Assembly: GCA_016218915.1 (NCBI GenBank)
Contig: JACRCQ010000058.1
Span: forward strand, 1 to 64,000
DNA length: 64,000 bases
Direction of reading: 5' to 3'
From: Deltaproteobacteria bacterium
GTDB taxonomy: Bacteria; Myxococcota_A; Polyangia; Polyangiales; Polyangiaceae
Below, in pieces: positions 24,086 through 32,855 of this stretch. Each line of letters opens with the position of its first letter. Positions within the stretch are counted from its first letter, which is position 1. The position numbers and the translations under genes were made by a program. The notes below the pieces were generated by a model. The model was not told the DNA's origin and ran no database searches. It saw nothing but the letters and a program-made list of their open reading frames with translations.

Positions 24086-26128
24086 ATGGGGCCCTCGATC
24101 TCTCTTCAGCCCGGGCAAATATTTGCCGGCGAGTACCGCGTCGTGCGGTTGCTCGGAGAAGGGGGCATGGGAGCGGTTTTCGTGGCCGAGCAGCTGAGCA
24201 CCGGCATCCAGCGTGCCCTCAAGCTCATGCACCCAGGGCTGGTCTCCGACCCCCAGACCTTTCGACGATTCGAGCAGGAAGCCCGCGTCGGCGCGTCGAT
24301 CCAGAGCGACCACGTGGTGCAGGTCGTCGACGCCGGCGTGGACACGGCCTCGGGAATACCCTGGCTCGCCATGGAGCTGCTGCAAGGCGAGACGCTCGCC
24401 GATGCGCTGCGCCGAAACGGGCCGATGGCATGGCCTGATGCCTCGGAGGTGATCTCGCAGCTGTGCCACGCCCTCGGCGCTGCCCACCACATCGGCGTCG
24501 TTCACCGTGACCTCAAGCCAGAGAACGTGTTCCTCTCCGTGCCCCGACGCCAGGGCGTCATCTTCACGGTCAAGGTCCTGGACTTCGGGATTGCCAAGAT
24601 CCTCGTGGAAGCCCAGACCTCCTCGGCCACGACGTCGGTCGTGGGCACGCCGCTCTGGATGGCCCCTGAGCAGGCGGAGCGGAACATCGCGCCAAGCCCG
24701 GCCACGGATGTCTGGTCGCTCGGGCTGCTCGTCTTTACGGTGCTGACCTCCAAGCTGTTCTGGGCAGCTGCACAACAGAATACCGGCACGATCACCGCTC
24801 TGCTCAAGGAGATGCTGATCGACCCGATTCCCTCTGCTTCTGCGCGGGCGCACGAGCTCGGGTGTGCAGCGCGGATTCCGCCGGGGTTCGACCTGTGGTT
24901 TGCGCGCTGCACCGCACGCCAGCCCACCATGCGATTCCGCGATGCGTCCGAAGCGTGTGCTGCCTTGCAGAGCGTGCTTCCCACTCCGGCGTCGGGATGG
25001 CCAGGTGCATCGATCACCCCGTCGCGGGCGCCTGCTCCCCAGCCTTCCCCTGCGCCTTCCGCGGTCGCTGCAACCACGCCCGCGCCACGCCAACCTCCCT
25101 CTGGCACTCCTTGGGCCCCGCCCGCATACCCGGTAGCGCCCACGGCAGTCGATCCATCGTTGAACCACAGTGTCGAGCGCGGGATGTCAGCGTCACAGCC
25201 CGGTGCCGGTTCGTCGCGTTTCGGGCTTCTGCTTGCGCTTCTGATCGGTCTGCCCGCCGTCGTGGTCGTGGCAGCAGCCGTGGTTCTATTCCTGGTCCTC
25301 CGGTCGCCAGGGCGCAGGCCTCCAGGCGCACCGTCGACCGCGTCCCGTCCCGTGCCCGCCGGGACACCCAAGTCGCCTGCAGCCGACAATCCATCGCAGT
25401 TCGTTGCGCCTTCGCTGACGCTGATGGTTCCGGCAGGACCTGGGAGCGGCTTCAGCTACGTAGGATACCTGATCCTCTACCGTTATGAGGGTGGGGGAGC
25501 GAACTACACGGGAATGTGGGACAAGGCTTGCCTGCGGCAGAACATGTCGCCTTGCTCCGAGGCGCAATGGCTTCGTGCCTGCGAGAAGGAGCCGCTGCTG
25601 GCTGGCTCGCCCTCCTGGACCATGACGATCCAGGATGGGAAGGTCGTGGTGCGGGGCGGGGATTCATGCTCTTCGCGCAAGCTGGTGGCACCGACGGACG
25701 TGGACCCGGCGCGGGCAGTGAGCTGCTGCTCGCCCGCGATTCCCGTCAAGGCCGAAGGCGTGACTCCGGAGAAGCTCGTCATGCTTTCGATGCGATTCAC
25801 TGCGCTCGACACGATCCTCACGAAGAAGACGCCTGCCACCAAGGACTTCTTCGCGGAAAAGGTCACCTGGCTCGGCACGAGAGACCTGGAGCGCAACCAG
25901 GTGCTGTCTCGCATCGAGTCCTTCCTCGCCACCAACCCGCGACCGTGGATTGTCACAGAGACCTGCGACGCGCAGCCGGATGGCGACGGCGTGCAGGCGA
26001 ATTGCCGTCGCTACTTCTACGATTCTGGCAAGCTTCAGGTGTTCAACACACGGATGCGAATGCAGTCAGCCAACCTGCTCTTCCGTGAGGTGCAGGACAC
26101 TGGGGTCGTGCAGAGTCTCGGGCGTTGA
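24086..26128 (+). CDS. Membrane-anchored Ser/Thr protein kinase with degenerate FGE-like sensor domain
   Basis: 680 residues. The kinase domain (about 17-300) has the Gly loop GEGGMGAVF (24-32), Lys46, HRDLKPEN (140-147), DFG (167-169) and GTPLWMAPEQ. A Pro/Ala-rich linker (300-375) leads to one membrane segment (379-405). The C-terminal 275 residues are extracytoplasmic. They contain PCSEAQWLRACEKEP, then VVRGGDSCSSRKL and RAVSCCSPA, reminiscent of a degenerate sulfatase-modifying-factor (FGE-like) fold as found fused to myxobacterial kinases. The last part is a separate small domain. It probably senses an envelope signal and phosphorylates cytosolic targets. Start ATG 24086 is preferred over GTG 24068. 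Confidence 0.9.
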   Translation: MGPSISLQPGQIFAGEYRVVRLLGEGGMGAVFVAEQLSTGIQRALKLMHPGLVSDPQTFRRFEQEARVGASIQSDHVVQVVDAGVDTASGIPWLAMELLQGETLADALRRNGPMAWPDASEVISQLCHALGAAHHIGVVHRDLKPENVFLSVPRRQGVIFTVKVLDFGIAKILVEAQTSSATTSVVGTPLWMAPEQAERNIAPSPATDVWSLGLLVFTVLTSKLFWAAAQQNTGTITALLKEMLIDPIPSASARAHELGCAARIPPGFDLWFARCTARQPTMRFRDASEACAALQSVLPTPASGWPGASITPSRAPAPQPSPAPSAVAATTPAPRQPPSGTPWAPPAYPVAPTAVDPSLNHSVERGMSASQPGAGSSRFGLLLALLIGLPAVVVVAAAVVLFLVLRSPGRRPPGAPSTASRPVPAGTPKSPAADNPSQFVAPSLTLMVPAGPGSGFSYVGYLILYRYEGGGANYTGMWDKACLRQNMSPCSEAQWLRACEKEPLLAGSPSWTMTIQDGKVVVRGGDSCSSRKLVAPTDVDPARAVSCCSPAIPVKAEGVTPEKLVMLSMRFTALDTILTKKTPATKDFFAEKVTWLGTRDLERNQVLSRIESFLATNPRPWIVTETCDAQPDGDGVQANCRRYFYDSGKLQVFNTRMRMQSANLLFREVQDTGVVQSLGR

Positions 26129-26274
26129 ATCGGCCCGCGCGATGGCCCTTGCCCTGTCGTGGAAGGTGGCGTGAGCGACGCGGCGCTGGCGTGCGATGCA
26201 TTGGCCGAGCGTGCGCGTTGCTCGTCCAAGTGGGTGACGCAGGCGCAGGAATTCGAATCGCCGAGAAACGGCCA

Positions 26275-26301
26275 TTGCATTCCCCGGATTGCGTGTAAGA
26301 T
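26275..26301 (+). promoter_or_regulatory. Weak candidate promoter TTGCAT-N15-TAAGAT
   Basis: TTGCAT (26275-26280) and TAAGAT (26296-26301) precede ATG 26340 by a 38-nt leader containing GGAGAAG. The spacer is shorter than ideal. Apart from this, the 211-bp gap 26129-26339 shows nothing coding. Confidence 0.3.
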
Positions 26302-26339
26302 GCGCCAACTGTTGACGGCCTTTTTCCGGAGAAGCTCGA

Positions 26340-27167
26340 ATGCCCCCTTGCCCTCGATGTTCGACTGAGAACCCATTCGGCGCTGCTGCCTGCGTTCGGT
26401 GCGGTACCCCGTTGGCCCAGGCTCCAGGTGCGCCCTATGGCCAGCCGCCGACCACCCCGTACCAGCAGCCTCCGCAGGCTCCCTATCAACAGCCCCAGCA
26501 GCCCCAATTCCCGCCACCGCAGCAGCAATACCAGCAGCCGCCGCAGCCGCAGCAGCAATACCAGCAGCCCCCGCAGCCGCAGCAGCCTGCCCCTGGCTAT
26601 GCGCAGCCACCGCAGGCGTTCGGGATGCCGCCTGCTGCACCGACGATGGCCGCAGCCGGACAGCCTGCCTATGGAGCGCCTCCGGCGCCAGCGCAGCCAC
26701 TGGGCTCCCCCGGGGCCGCGGCTCCTGCAGGCGGCGATGAGGATCCAGAGCGCCCTCTGAAGATCGGCGGATTCCCCAGCAAGTTCGGCGCCGCGTTCTG
26801 CTATGCCCCGTTCATCTGCGGGTGCCTCCCTCCGCTCTACGGCCTCATCGCGGTCTTTGCCGAGGACAAGCAGAACAAGTTCGTCCGCTTCCACGCGATC
26901 CAGTCGCTCATGGTTTGGGCAGGACTGCTGGTCTTCGAGATCATCGTGTTCATCCTGCAGATGCTTGTGGGCATGGTCCTGCGCATGACCGGCATGTACG
27001 AGATCGCCGGTATCATCGGGATCGTATTCATGGCGCTCTTCAGCCTCGTGGGTCTCGTCGTGTTCGCCGGGTTGTGCGCGGGCGTCGTGCTCTCGTTCAT
27101 GGGCAAGCCGACCCGGCTGCCGCTCATCGGCAACTTCGCCGCAAAGCAGGCCGGAATGACGGTCTAG
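26340..27167 (+). CDS. Zinc-ribbon, Gln/Pro-rich membrane protein (DUF4870/Tic20-like)
   Basis: 275 residues with three parts. Residues 4-21 form a zinc ribbon (CPRC ... CVRC). Residues 28-140 are a disordered Pro/Gln/Tyr/Ala tract built of QQPPQ and QQYQQ repeats. Residues 145-260 contain about four hydrophobic segments with AEDKQNKFVRFHAIQSLMVW between them, the conserved loop of DUF4870/Tic20-like membrane proteins. The gene follows the kinase by 211 bp with its own ribosome site (GGAGAAG). Function is unknown; it could scaffold a membrane complex. Confidence 0.85.
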   Translation: MPPCPRCSTENPFGAAACVRCGTPLAQAPGAPYGQPPTTPYQQPPQAPYQQPQQPQFPPPQQQYQQPPQPQQQYQQPPQPQQPAPGYAQPPQAFGMPPAAPTMAAAGQPAYGAPPAPAQPLGSPGAAAPAGGDEDPERPLKIGGFPSKFGAAFCYAPFICGCLPPLYGLIAVFAEDKQNKFVRFHAIQSLMVWAGLLVFEIIVFILQMLVGMVLRMTGMYEIAGIIGIVFMALFSLVGLVVFAGLCAGVVLSFMGKPTRLPLIGNFAAKQAGMTV

Positions 27168-27194
27168 CGCTCAAGAGCCTTCGCAATCCTGCCG

Positions 27195-28184
27195 CTACAA
27201 GCATCCCCCAAGCGTTCCCCACTTGGGCTGGTTGAACGGGACACACACCATGCTTCCCGTGCAATCGCTGTCATCGCAGCAGATCTTCGTGCACTCGCCG
27301 TAGGGGCTGCAGGTCAGCATCGCAATGCAGTCGGCAATGCCCGCCCCGCACGTCTCCCCTTCTCCCGCTGTATTGGGGCCGGGATAGCACTTCAGCCCGC
27401 CGGAGCTGATGTCACACGCCTCGCCGGACGCGCAGCCCGAGTTCGTGAGCGGATTGCACACCGGCGTGCCCGCTGTGTAGCAGCCCGTGGGAAGAGTTCC
27501 TCCGCCTCCGCCGCATTGCGCGTCGCAGTTGAGCTTCACGCAGCCGGTCTGGTTTCCGAAGAACGCGATGGCGTCGGAAGTGCCCGAAGAGTGCTGCGCA
27601 TTGCACGTCGCCTGGCATGCGCTGTCGCCTGCTTGGCACTTGCCGATGCAATCCAGCAAGGCCAGGCACTCGGAGTTGTTCTGGCAGGTCACGCACTCGG
27701 TTTCGCACTTCGAGTTGATGCAGTTGTCGCAAACGGCCTCGCCGGTGCCGATTTGGCAGGCCGAGCCGCCGCCCGTGCCGCCAACGCCGCCTCCGCTTCC
27801 TCCCGTCGCACCGCCGCTTCCACCCGTGGCGCCACCGCTGCCTCCGGTCGCTCCGCCGCTTCCGGCGCCGCCTGCGCCGCCGGTCGCTCCGCCACTGCCT
27901 CCGGTTGCACCGCCGCTCCCACCGCTCGCACCGCCGCTGCCGCCGGTCGCACCACCTGCGCCTGCAGTTCCGCCGTTGTTCGTTCCAGCTGAGCCGCCCT
28001 TGTTGGAGCCACCTCCAGTGTTCGACGTTCCGCCGCTACCGCCGCCCGTTGCAACGCCCGCGTCAGCTCCGGCCCCTCCTGCGCCCTCTCCTTCGGGGAG
28101 GGTCTCCGCAGTGGCGCACGCGCTGGCTCCGACGGCAAGAATCGTCTCCACCATCAACACGCCGATCACAACTCGTAGCTTCAT
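27195..28184 (-). CDS. Gly-rich, Cys-rich surface lipoprotein
   Basis: ATG 28184 has AGGAG 8 nt upstream and gives a signal peptide with lipobox (LAVGASAC-ATA). Residues 35-145 are a GGSGGATGG-type tandem array. The C-terminal 180 residues contain about 30 Cys, including CDNCINSKCETECVTC and CLALLDCIGKCQAGDSAC, then CASGEACDISSGGLKC and ICCDDSDCTGSMVCV. This layout (lipobox, flexible linker, disulphide-rich head) is common in Polyangiales. It is probably displayed on the outer surface. Ligand unknown. An in-frame extension to 28343 lacks signal character and was not used. Confidence 0.8.
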   Translation of the reverse strand: MKLRVVIGVLMVETILAVGASACATAETLPEGEGAGGAGADAGVATGGGSGGTSNTGGGSNKGGSAGTNNGGTAGAGGATGGSGGASGGSGGATGGSGGATGGAGGAGSGGATGGSGGATGGSGGATGGSGGGVGGTGGGSACQIGTGEAVCDNCINSKCETECVTCQNNSECLALLDCIGKCQAGDSACQATCNAQHSSGTSDAIAFFGNQTGCVKLNCDAQCGGGGGTLPTGCYTAGTPVCNPLTNSGCASGEACDISSGGLKCYPGPNTAGEGETCGAGIADCIAMLTCSPYGECTKICCDDSDCTGSMVCVPFNQPKWGTLGGCL

Positions 28185-28339
28185 GACCAAGGCTCCTGAA
28201 TCAGCCCGCGACGAGGGCCTGCGCATGTCGCCGCAAGTGCCGAGGCGGCTACAGCCGCCGGAAGTCCGCGGAGCTTCCCCATGCGGCCGGTGTACGGTGC
28301 GCGCCGGAGAATCTTCCCCCCCCGTGGAGGGAAACTCGT

Positions 28340-28654
28340 TCACAGGATCCTTCGCTGGACGTCAACCTGCGGTGGACCTGCGAGCAAGGTGCGCCACCGC
28401 TTCAGCAGCTCGACTTGTCGCGTATCGTGCTCGGTGAGGCGCTCCCCCTCACGAAAGTCCTGCTCGGTGCGGTAGTAGAACACCTCGTCGAGGGCTTCCG
28501 GATCTCGTGCATCGGCGTAGACCGCACCTTTGCAGTCGCACCCTGCTTCGAAGACCGGGAAGGCATCGGACACGTAGGCCAGGAAGTCCTGCATGCATCC
28601 TGGCTTCAGACGGATTCTCAGGTGCAACACGACGGCAGCATCTTCGATGTTCAT
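28340..28654 (-). CDS. Small protein resembling ABM-type (dimeric alpha+beta barrel) monooxygenases
   Basis: 104 residues from ATG 28654. VVLHLRIRLKPGCMQDFLAY opens like an antibiotic-biosynthesis-monooxygenase/ferredoxin-like fold, and VFYYRTEQDFREGERLTEHD fits the second half. Length matches single-domain ABM proteins. The frame extends upstream to 28861, adding 69 residues with CGCAVCLGSEC; that region could be a real N-terminal extension, but it is unlike the family. No helpful ribosome site decides the start. Function, if any, would be oxidation of a small aromatic or quinol. Confidence 0.5.
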   Translation of the reverse strand: MNIEDAAVVLHLRIRLKPGCMQDFLAYVSDAFPVFEAGCDCKGAVYADARDPEALDEVFYYRTEQDFREGERLTEHDTRQVELLKRWRTLLAGPPQVDVQRRIL

Positions 28655-28871
28655 GATCCGACACTCGCTCCCCAAGCAGACGGCGCAACCACAATCCATC
28701 GGTAGCGGAGCGTCAATTCGCAAGTCCCGGAGATCGAACCCGTTCACCGGATCCTCAGTCTCAAGAGCGTAATCAAGCTGTTTTCGGCGCTGTGTCGCGT
28801 GCCGGGACCTGATCAGGAAAAATGCACGAGACTCCCTGACGATAAGCCCTGGCCTTCGCACTTCGTCGTCT

Positions 28872-28877
28872 TAGAAT
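28872..28877 (+). promoter_or_regulatory. Candidate -10 hexamer TAGAAT
   Basis: TAGAAT matches the consensus at 5 of 6 positions and lies 63 nt upstream of ATG 28941. No clear -35 was found 16-18 bp upstream. Unlike the leaderless candidates, this gene has a normal Shine-Dalgarno. Confidence 0.3.
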
Positions 28878-28940
28878 CAAAGGGTTGCGGCGGCCCGAGG
28901 GGCGGCGATCGTCGCGGCATCCAGGCTCTGGAGGAAGAAA

Positions 28941-31409
28941 ATGAAGCTGAGCACTCTGTGGATCGCTGCGTCAGCACTCGCAGGCGTCTTGATCATGTCT
29001 TGCGGTGGCGGCGACGACACGGGCAACCCCGGTGGCGAAGGTGGGACCGTAAGCACCGGTGGGCATGCGGGCACTGCAGCCAAAGGCGGCGCGGCCGGAA
29101 CGGGCGGCATCGCAGGGGCGTCGGGAAAGGCAGGGACTGCAGGGGCCGCCGGCAAGGGCGGCTCGGCTGGCAAGGCAGGCTCTGGCGGCTCAGCAGGCAA
29201 GGGGGGATCGGCAGGCACCAGCGGAACCGGCGGCACCGGCGGCACCGCAGGCCAGGCAGGCACCAGCGGCACTGGAGGCCAGGCGGGTACGGCCGGTGAC
29301 GCGGGCGCAGCTGGGCAAGGAGGATCGTCGGGCGAAGCCGGCAGCGCCGGGGCCAGCGGCACAGGTGGTGCCGGGGGATCGGCAGGAGCTGCGGGCACAG
29401 GCGGAGACCAGGACGCGGGCGACGATGCGGCGCCGGACGCGGGCCTGCCGGATGCGCCGGTGGAAGCCGGGTGCGCGCAGCCATGCGATGACGGCTTGTT
29501 CTGCAATGGCGTCGAGACGTGCGTGAACGGCGTCTGCGTGGCCGGCACCCCGCCTACCTGCAACGACAACATCCCGTGCACGCAGGACTTCTGCAACTCC
29601 ACGACCGATCAGTGCGGCCACGTGGCCAACGACGCGCCATGCCAGAACGCGAGCTTCTGCGATGGCCACGAGGTGTGTGATCCTCTCCTCGGCTGCATTC
29701 CCGGCGCTCAGGTAGTCTGCAATGATCAGGTCGCGTGCACCAATGACTCGTGCGACGAGGTCGCATCCGCGTGCAAGTTCGTGGCAGATGACACGAACTG
29801 CAACGACGGAGCCTTCTGCAACGGCGTGGAGACCTGCGACCTCGTTGGGGGATGCAAGAGCGGACCGCCGCCTGTGTGCGACGATGCGATCCCCTGCACG
29901 ACCGACGCGTGCGACCCGCAGCTCAACGCGTGCAAGTATTTGCCCGACGACACCAAGTGCAAGGACTCGTTCTTCTGCAACGGCCTCGAGATCTGCAGCA
30001 CGACCCAGGGGTGCATTCCGGGGGCGCCTGCATGCACATCGGACAACATAGCTTGCACGGTGGATTGCGACGAGGTCGCGCAAGCGTGCTCGTACACGCC
30101 GGACAACAGCCTCTGCCCGGCTGGACAGTTCTGCATACCGGCGCTCAACGGGTGCAAGGCGGGAACACCCTGCAGCGGAGACACGGAGTGCAACGACGGC
30201 AAGCAGTGCAATGGCGTGGAGACCTGCGTCAACTCGCTGTGCCAGGCAGGCACGCCGATGGACTGCGCTGACACGGTCGCATGCACGACCGACACCTGCG
30301 ACGATGCGCTCGGCTGCGTGCACACGCCCAAGGATTCGGTCTGCGACGACGCAGACTTCTGCACAGGCGTCGAGACGTGCTCTGCCACGCTCGGGTGCGT
30401 GTCGGGAACGCCTCCCAGCTGTGCCGATACGATTCCCTGCACCCTCGACCTGTGCAGCACGAGCCTTGGCAAGTGCATCCACACGCCCGACGACACCCTG
30501 TGCACCGACTACAAGTTCTGCAACGGCGTGGAGAAGTGCGACATGGTGCAGGGCAAGTGCGTTCCCGGAACGCCGGTGGTATGTCCGGACGACGGCATCG
30601 CCTGCACCACGCAGGAGTGCAACGTCCAGTTCGACAAGTGCGTGACCATCCCCGACGACTCGCTGTGCCCTTGTGCACAGACCTGCAAGGTGCCTGGTGG
30701 ATGCAGCAACGCATGCACGCAGGTAGCTTGCGCCGGGAAGGTGTACCAGTGCGGCGACTGCATCGACAACGACGGTGATTGCAAGGTCGACTCCAAGGAC
30801 TCGCAATGCCTCGGGCCCTGCGACAACACCGAGAACGGGCTGTGGGGTGGTATTCCCGGCCAGAACAGCGCTCCCTGCAAGCAGGATTGCTACTTCGACA
30901 ACGATTCCGGTGGCGGAAACGACCACTGCGCCTGGGACCACTCGTGCGATCCCAAGGAGCAGGGAACTCCTCCGTATCCCGAGGAGAAGTGCAAGTGGGA
31001 TGCGTCGCTGATCGGCTCCGCGAGCTGCCCGAACGTCCAGCCTACGGTGTGCCACGACATCTGCGGGCCGCTGACGCCCAATGGCTGCGACTGCTTCGGC
31101 TGCTGCGAGATCCCCGAAGCGAGCAACCACTGGATCTGGCTTGGGTCGATCACCTACGCGAACAACAACCAGGAGTGCACCCTGGCCGAGATCAACAACC
31201 CGCTGAAGTGCCACCCGTGCACCCCGGTGGCCGACTGCCTGAACTCGTGCGCCCATTGCGAGATCTGCATCGGCAAGCCCACGCTCCCCGCTGACTGCCA
31301 GGCACAGCAGTGCGACGCAGGTCTGATTCCGTGCGGCCTCCAGGGCCAGGCCCCGTGCGCCCCGAACTTCTACTGCATCTCCGGCTGCTGCCAGCCGACT
31401 CTCCAATAG
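28941..31409 (+). CDS. Large lipoprotein with about seven tandem Cys-rich repeats
   Basis: 822 residues; a GGAGGAAG ribosome site precedes ATG 28941. The signal ends in GVLIMSC-GGG. Residues 22-160 are a Gly/Ala/Ser linker of GGSAGKAG-type units. From about 175 to 590 come roughly seven repeats of about 50 residues plus one partial. Each has the order FCNGVETC, then GC(x)GTPP.C, then D.IPCT.D.C, then GKC.H.PDD..C. After a DNDGDCKVDSKDSQC Asp-rich (calcium-type) segment, the last 190 residues form a different Cys-rich domain with CDCFGCCEIPEASNHW. Homologous repeats occur in myxobacterial surface proteins. The stalk-like array suggests adhesion or binding; substrate unknown. Confidence 0.85.
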   Translation: MKLSTLWIAASALAGVLIMSCGGGDDTGNPGGEGGTVSTGGHAGTAAKGGAAGTGGIAGASGKAGTAGAAGKGGSAGKAGSGGSAGKGGSAGTSGTGGTGGTAGQAGTSGTGGQAGTAGDAGAAGQGGSSGEAGSAGASGTGGAGGSAGAAGTGGDQDAGDDAAPDAGLPDAPVEAGCAQPCDDGLFCNGVETCVNGVCVAGTPPTCNDNIPCTQDFCNSTTDQCGHVANDAPCQNASFCDGHEVCDPLLGCIPGAQVVCNDQVACTNDSCDEVASACKFVADDTNCNDGAFCNGVETCDLVGGCKSGPPPVCDDAIPCTTDACDPQLNACKYLPDDTKCKDSFFCNGLEICSTTQGCIPGAPACTSDNIACTVDCDEVAQACSYTPDNSLCPAGQFCIPALNGCKAGTPCSGDTECNDGKQCNGVETCVNSLCQAGTPMDCADTVACTTDTCDDALGCVHTPKDSVCDDADFCTGVETCSATLGCVSGTPPSCADTIPCTLDLCSTSLGKCIHTPDDTLCTDYKFCNGVEKCDMVQGKCVPGTPVVCPDDGIACTTQECNVQFDKCVTIPDDSLCPCAQTCKVPGGCSNACTQVACAGKVYQCGDCIDNDGDCKVDSKDSQCLGPCDNTENGLWGGIPGQNSAPCKQDCYFDNDSGGGNDHCAWDHSCDPKEQGTPPYPEEKCKWDASLIGSASCPNVQPTVCHDICGPLTPNGCDCFGCCEIPEASNHWIWLGSITYANNNQECTLAEINNPLKCHPCTPVADCLNSCAHCEICIGKPTLPADCQAQQCDAGLIPCGLQGQAPCAPNFYCISGCCQPTLQ

Positions 31410-31545
31410 CACTCCCCATCGACACACCTGTCGGCTCGCGTGGCCTGCTGCCACACCATGACCCGTTTGTCGCGGTCCGTGCGGATGTGCGTCCCACTCT
31501 CGCGCGAATTCCGTGTGTCCTCGGACGTGGTATGCCGATTGCTTC

Positions 31546-32196
31546 ATGCCCCGTCCCATGATTGTGGCGTGGGCCGTTTCCCTGCTTATCCCGACCATCA
31601 GTGGATTCGCGGACAGCCGCGTCGCGCCCCTGGATGCGCCGCTCACTCCGCCAGCCGCTTCGAGCTCCCCCGCCTTCGCCGCCCCAAGGGTCTTCGCGCG
31701 TCTGTCGCTCGGGTGGATGTCGACCGCACCGAGCGAACAGCGCGACCTTCTGTCGCGCGACGGGTTCCAGCTGGGCACGAAGTACGCGGGGCAGCTGGAT
31801 GCGTCCTACATGATTGGGCGCTGGATCGGCGCGGGATTCTGGACCGGGCTCACCTACCAGTCAGCCGATGCCAACGGCGGGCATCCGAGCGTATCGGAGA
31901 AATGCGCATTTGCAGGGGTCCAGGTCCCGTTCATGTGGACCACCGGAGATGTCGCGCTGTTGGCAATTCCGAGGTTCGGCGCTGCATCCGCGGAGCTGTA
32001 CGTCCATAGAAGCGGGAGCTGGACCACCGGGCCAGTCGCGGGGGCAGAGGTCGGTCTTTTCTTCGCGCGAAAGCTTCCGGGGCTCGGTCTGTCGCTCGGC
32101 GGCCTGTGGGCCCCTGTCGGCGATCAAGGCGGCGTTGCTCGTGCCCACAATGCCGGAGGAATCTACTTCCTCGTGTCCGGAGTCCTCCATGAGTAG
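31546..32196 (+). CDS. Probable outer-membrane beta-barrel-like protein
   Basis: 216 residues from ATG 31546 (another ATG at 31558). A Sec signal ends near ISGFA-DSR. The mature sequence alternates in the way of outer-membrane strands with Gly and aromatics: FARLSLGWMS, YMIGRWIGAGFWTGLTYQS, GAEVGLFFARKLPGLGLSLG, AGGIYFLVSGVLHE. No family recognised. It overlaps the next gene by 8 bp, so the pair forms an operon. The 136-bp gap upstream holds no gene. Confidence 0.6.
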   Translation: MPRPMIVAWAVSLLIPTISGFADSRVAPLDAPLTPPAASSSPAFAAPRVFARLSLGWMSTAPSEQRDLLSRDGFQLGTKYAGQLDASYMIGRWIGAGFWTGLTYQSADANGGHPSVSEKCAFAGVQVPFMWTTGDVALLAIPRFGAASAELYVHRSGSWTTGPVAGAEVGLFFARKLPGLGLSLGGLWAPVGDQGGVARAHNAGGIYFLVSGVLHE

Positions 32197-32821
32197 TCGC
32201 CGATTGGCCCCTTGGGTTTGCCTGTGCGCATGGGCCGCGTTCGCCTGGGGATGCGGGGACTGGAGCTTCGCCGACTTGCAGCCCGACGATCCGCGGCTGC
32301 TCGACCGGGCTTGCCCGTCCCCGAAAGAGTGCATGACGACCGGCTCGGCCCAGCAGACGACTGGCATCACGGCAGACACGAATGGGTACAAGTTCGGGCC
32401 CGGCGCTGGCACGCTCCGGATTCCCATGCAGGAAGCACCGACCGCCAGCAGGGGCCCGGGCTACGTCGATGCGTTGGTAGCCGGCCGGGGGCAGTTCTAC
32501 ATGGCATTCGTGGCGCCCGGCGCTGAGCCCAATGCGCCGCGCGTGGCGATCCCCGGTGAGTACACCTGGATGCGGTTGAATAGGGTGACTGTCCCTGAAG
32601 GGGTCAGCGGCGGTCAGCATCCCGAGATGGTGATCGGGGTGGACGATGGGTCGGAGCTGGAGCTTGCAGACATCCGGGCGAGTGGCTTCGAGGAAGTCAG
32701 CTCCTGCGCGCTCGTGCGCGTTCGTCCGCATGGCTCCATCGCGGTCTGGATTGTAGCGCTCGCGTGCCTCGCAGGTGCGGTCGTGCGGCGTACGGCTCCA
32801 TCCAGGCGCCGCTCCGTTTGA
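32189..32821 (+). CDS. Lipoprotein with C-terminal membrane segment, unknown function
   Basis: 210 residues from ATG 32189. It has a lipobox (WAAFAWGC-GDW), a globular domain with CPSPKECMTTG and a beta-rich core (GEYTWMRLNRVTVPEGVSGG), and ends SCALVRVRPHGSIAVWIVAL followed by hydrophobic residues and an Arg-rich tail. The Cys-membrane-Arg tail resembles a minimal MYXO-CTERM-like sorting signal, which would be odd next to a lipobox. The start overlaps the preceding stop by 8 bp. Family unknown. Confidence 0.6.
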   Translation: MSSRRLAPWVCLCAWAAFAWGCGDWSFADLQPDDPRLLDRACPSPKECMTTGSAQQTTGITADTNGYKFGPGAGTLRIPMQEAPTASRGPGYVDALVAGRGQFYMAFVAPGAEPNAPRVAIPGEYTWMRLNRVTVPEGVSGGQHPEMVIGVDDGSELELADIRASGFEEVSSCALVRVRPHGSIAVWIVALACLAGAVVRRTAPSRRRSV

Positions 32822-32846
32822 CACACCTGCGGCGCGCGGATAGGGT
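32818..32846 (+). promoter_or_regulatory. Strong candidate promoter TTGACA-N17-TAGGGT
   Basis: A perfect -35 TTGACA (32818-32823) and TAGGGT (32841-32846) are 17 bp apart. The -10 ends 9 nt before ATG 32856, so the transcript would be leaderless or nearly so. The -35 overlaps the stop codon of the preceding gene. Confidence 0.6.
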
Positions 32847-32855
32847 CTTGTCCCC

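Noticed and set aside
27775..27990. Regular repeats considered as a CRISPR array
   Set aside because: Units are short, contiguous and in frame, encoding GGSGGATGG; there are no spacers.
28655..28861. N-terminal extension of the ABM-like protein
   Set aside because: 69 extra residues with an odd Cys group and no family match; kept only as an alternative start.
29190..31778. Long minus-strand frame opposite the Cys-repeat lipoprotein
   Set aside because: Composition is Ala/Val/Arg-rich antisense of TGC codons; no signal or family features.
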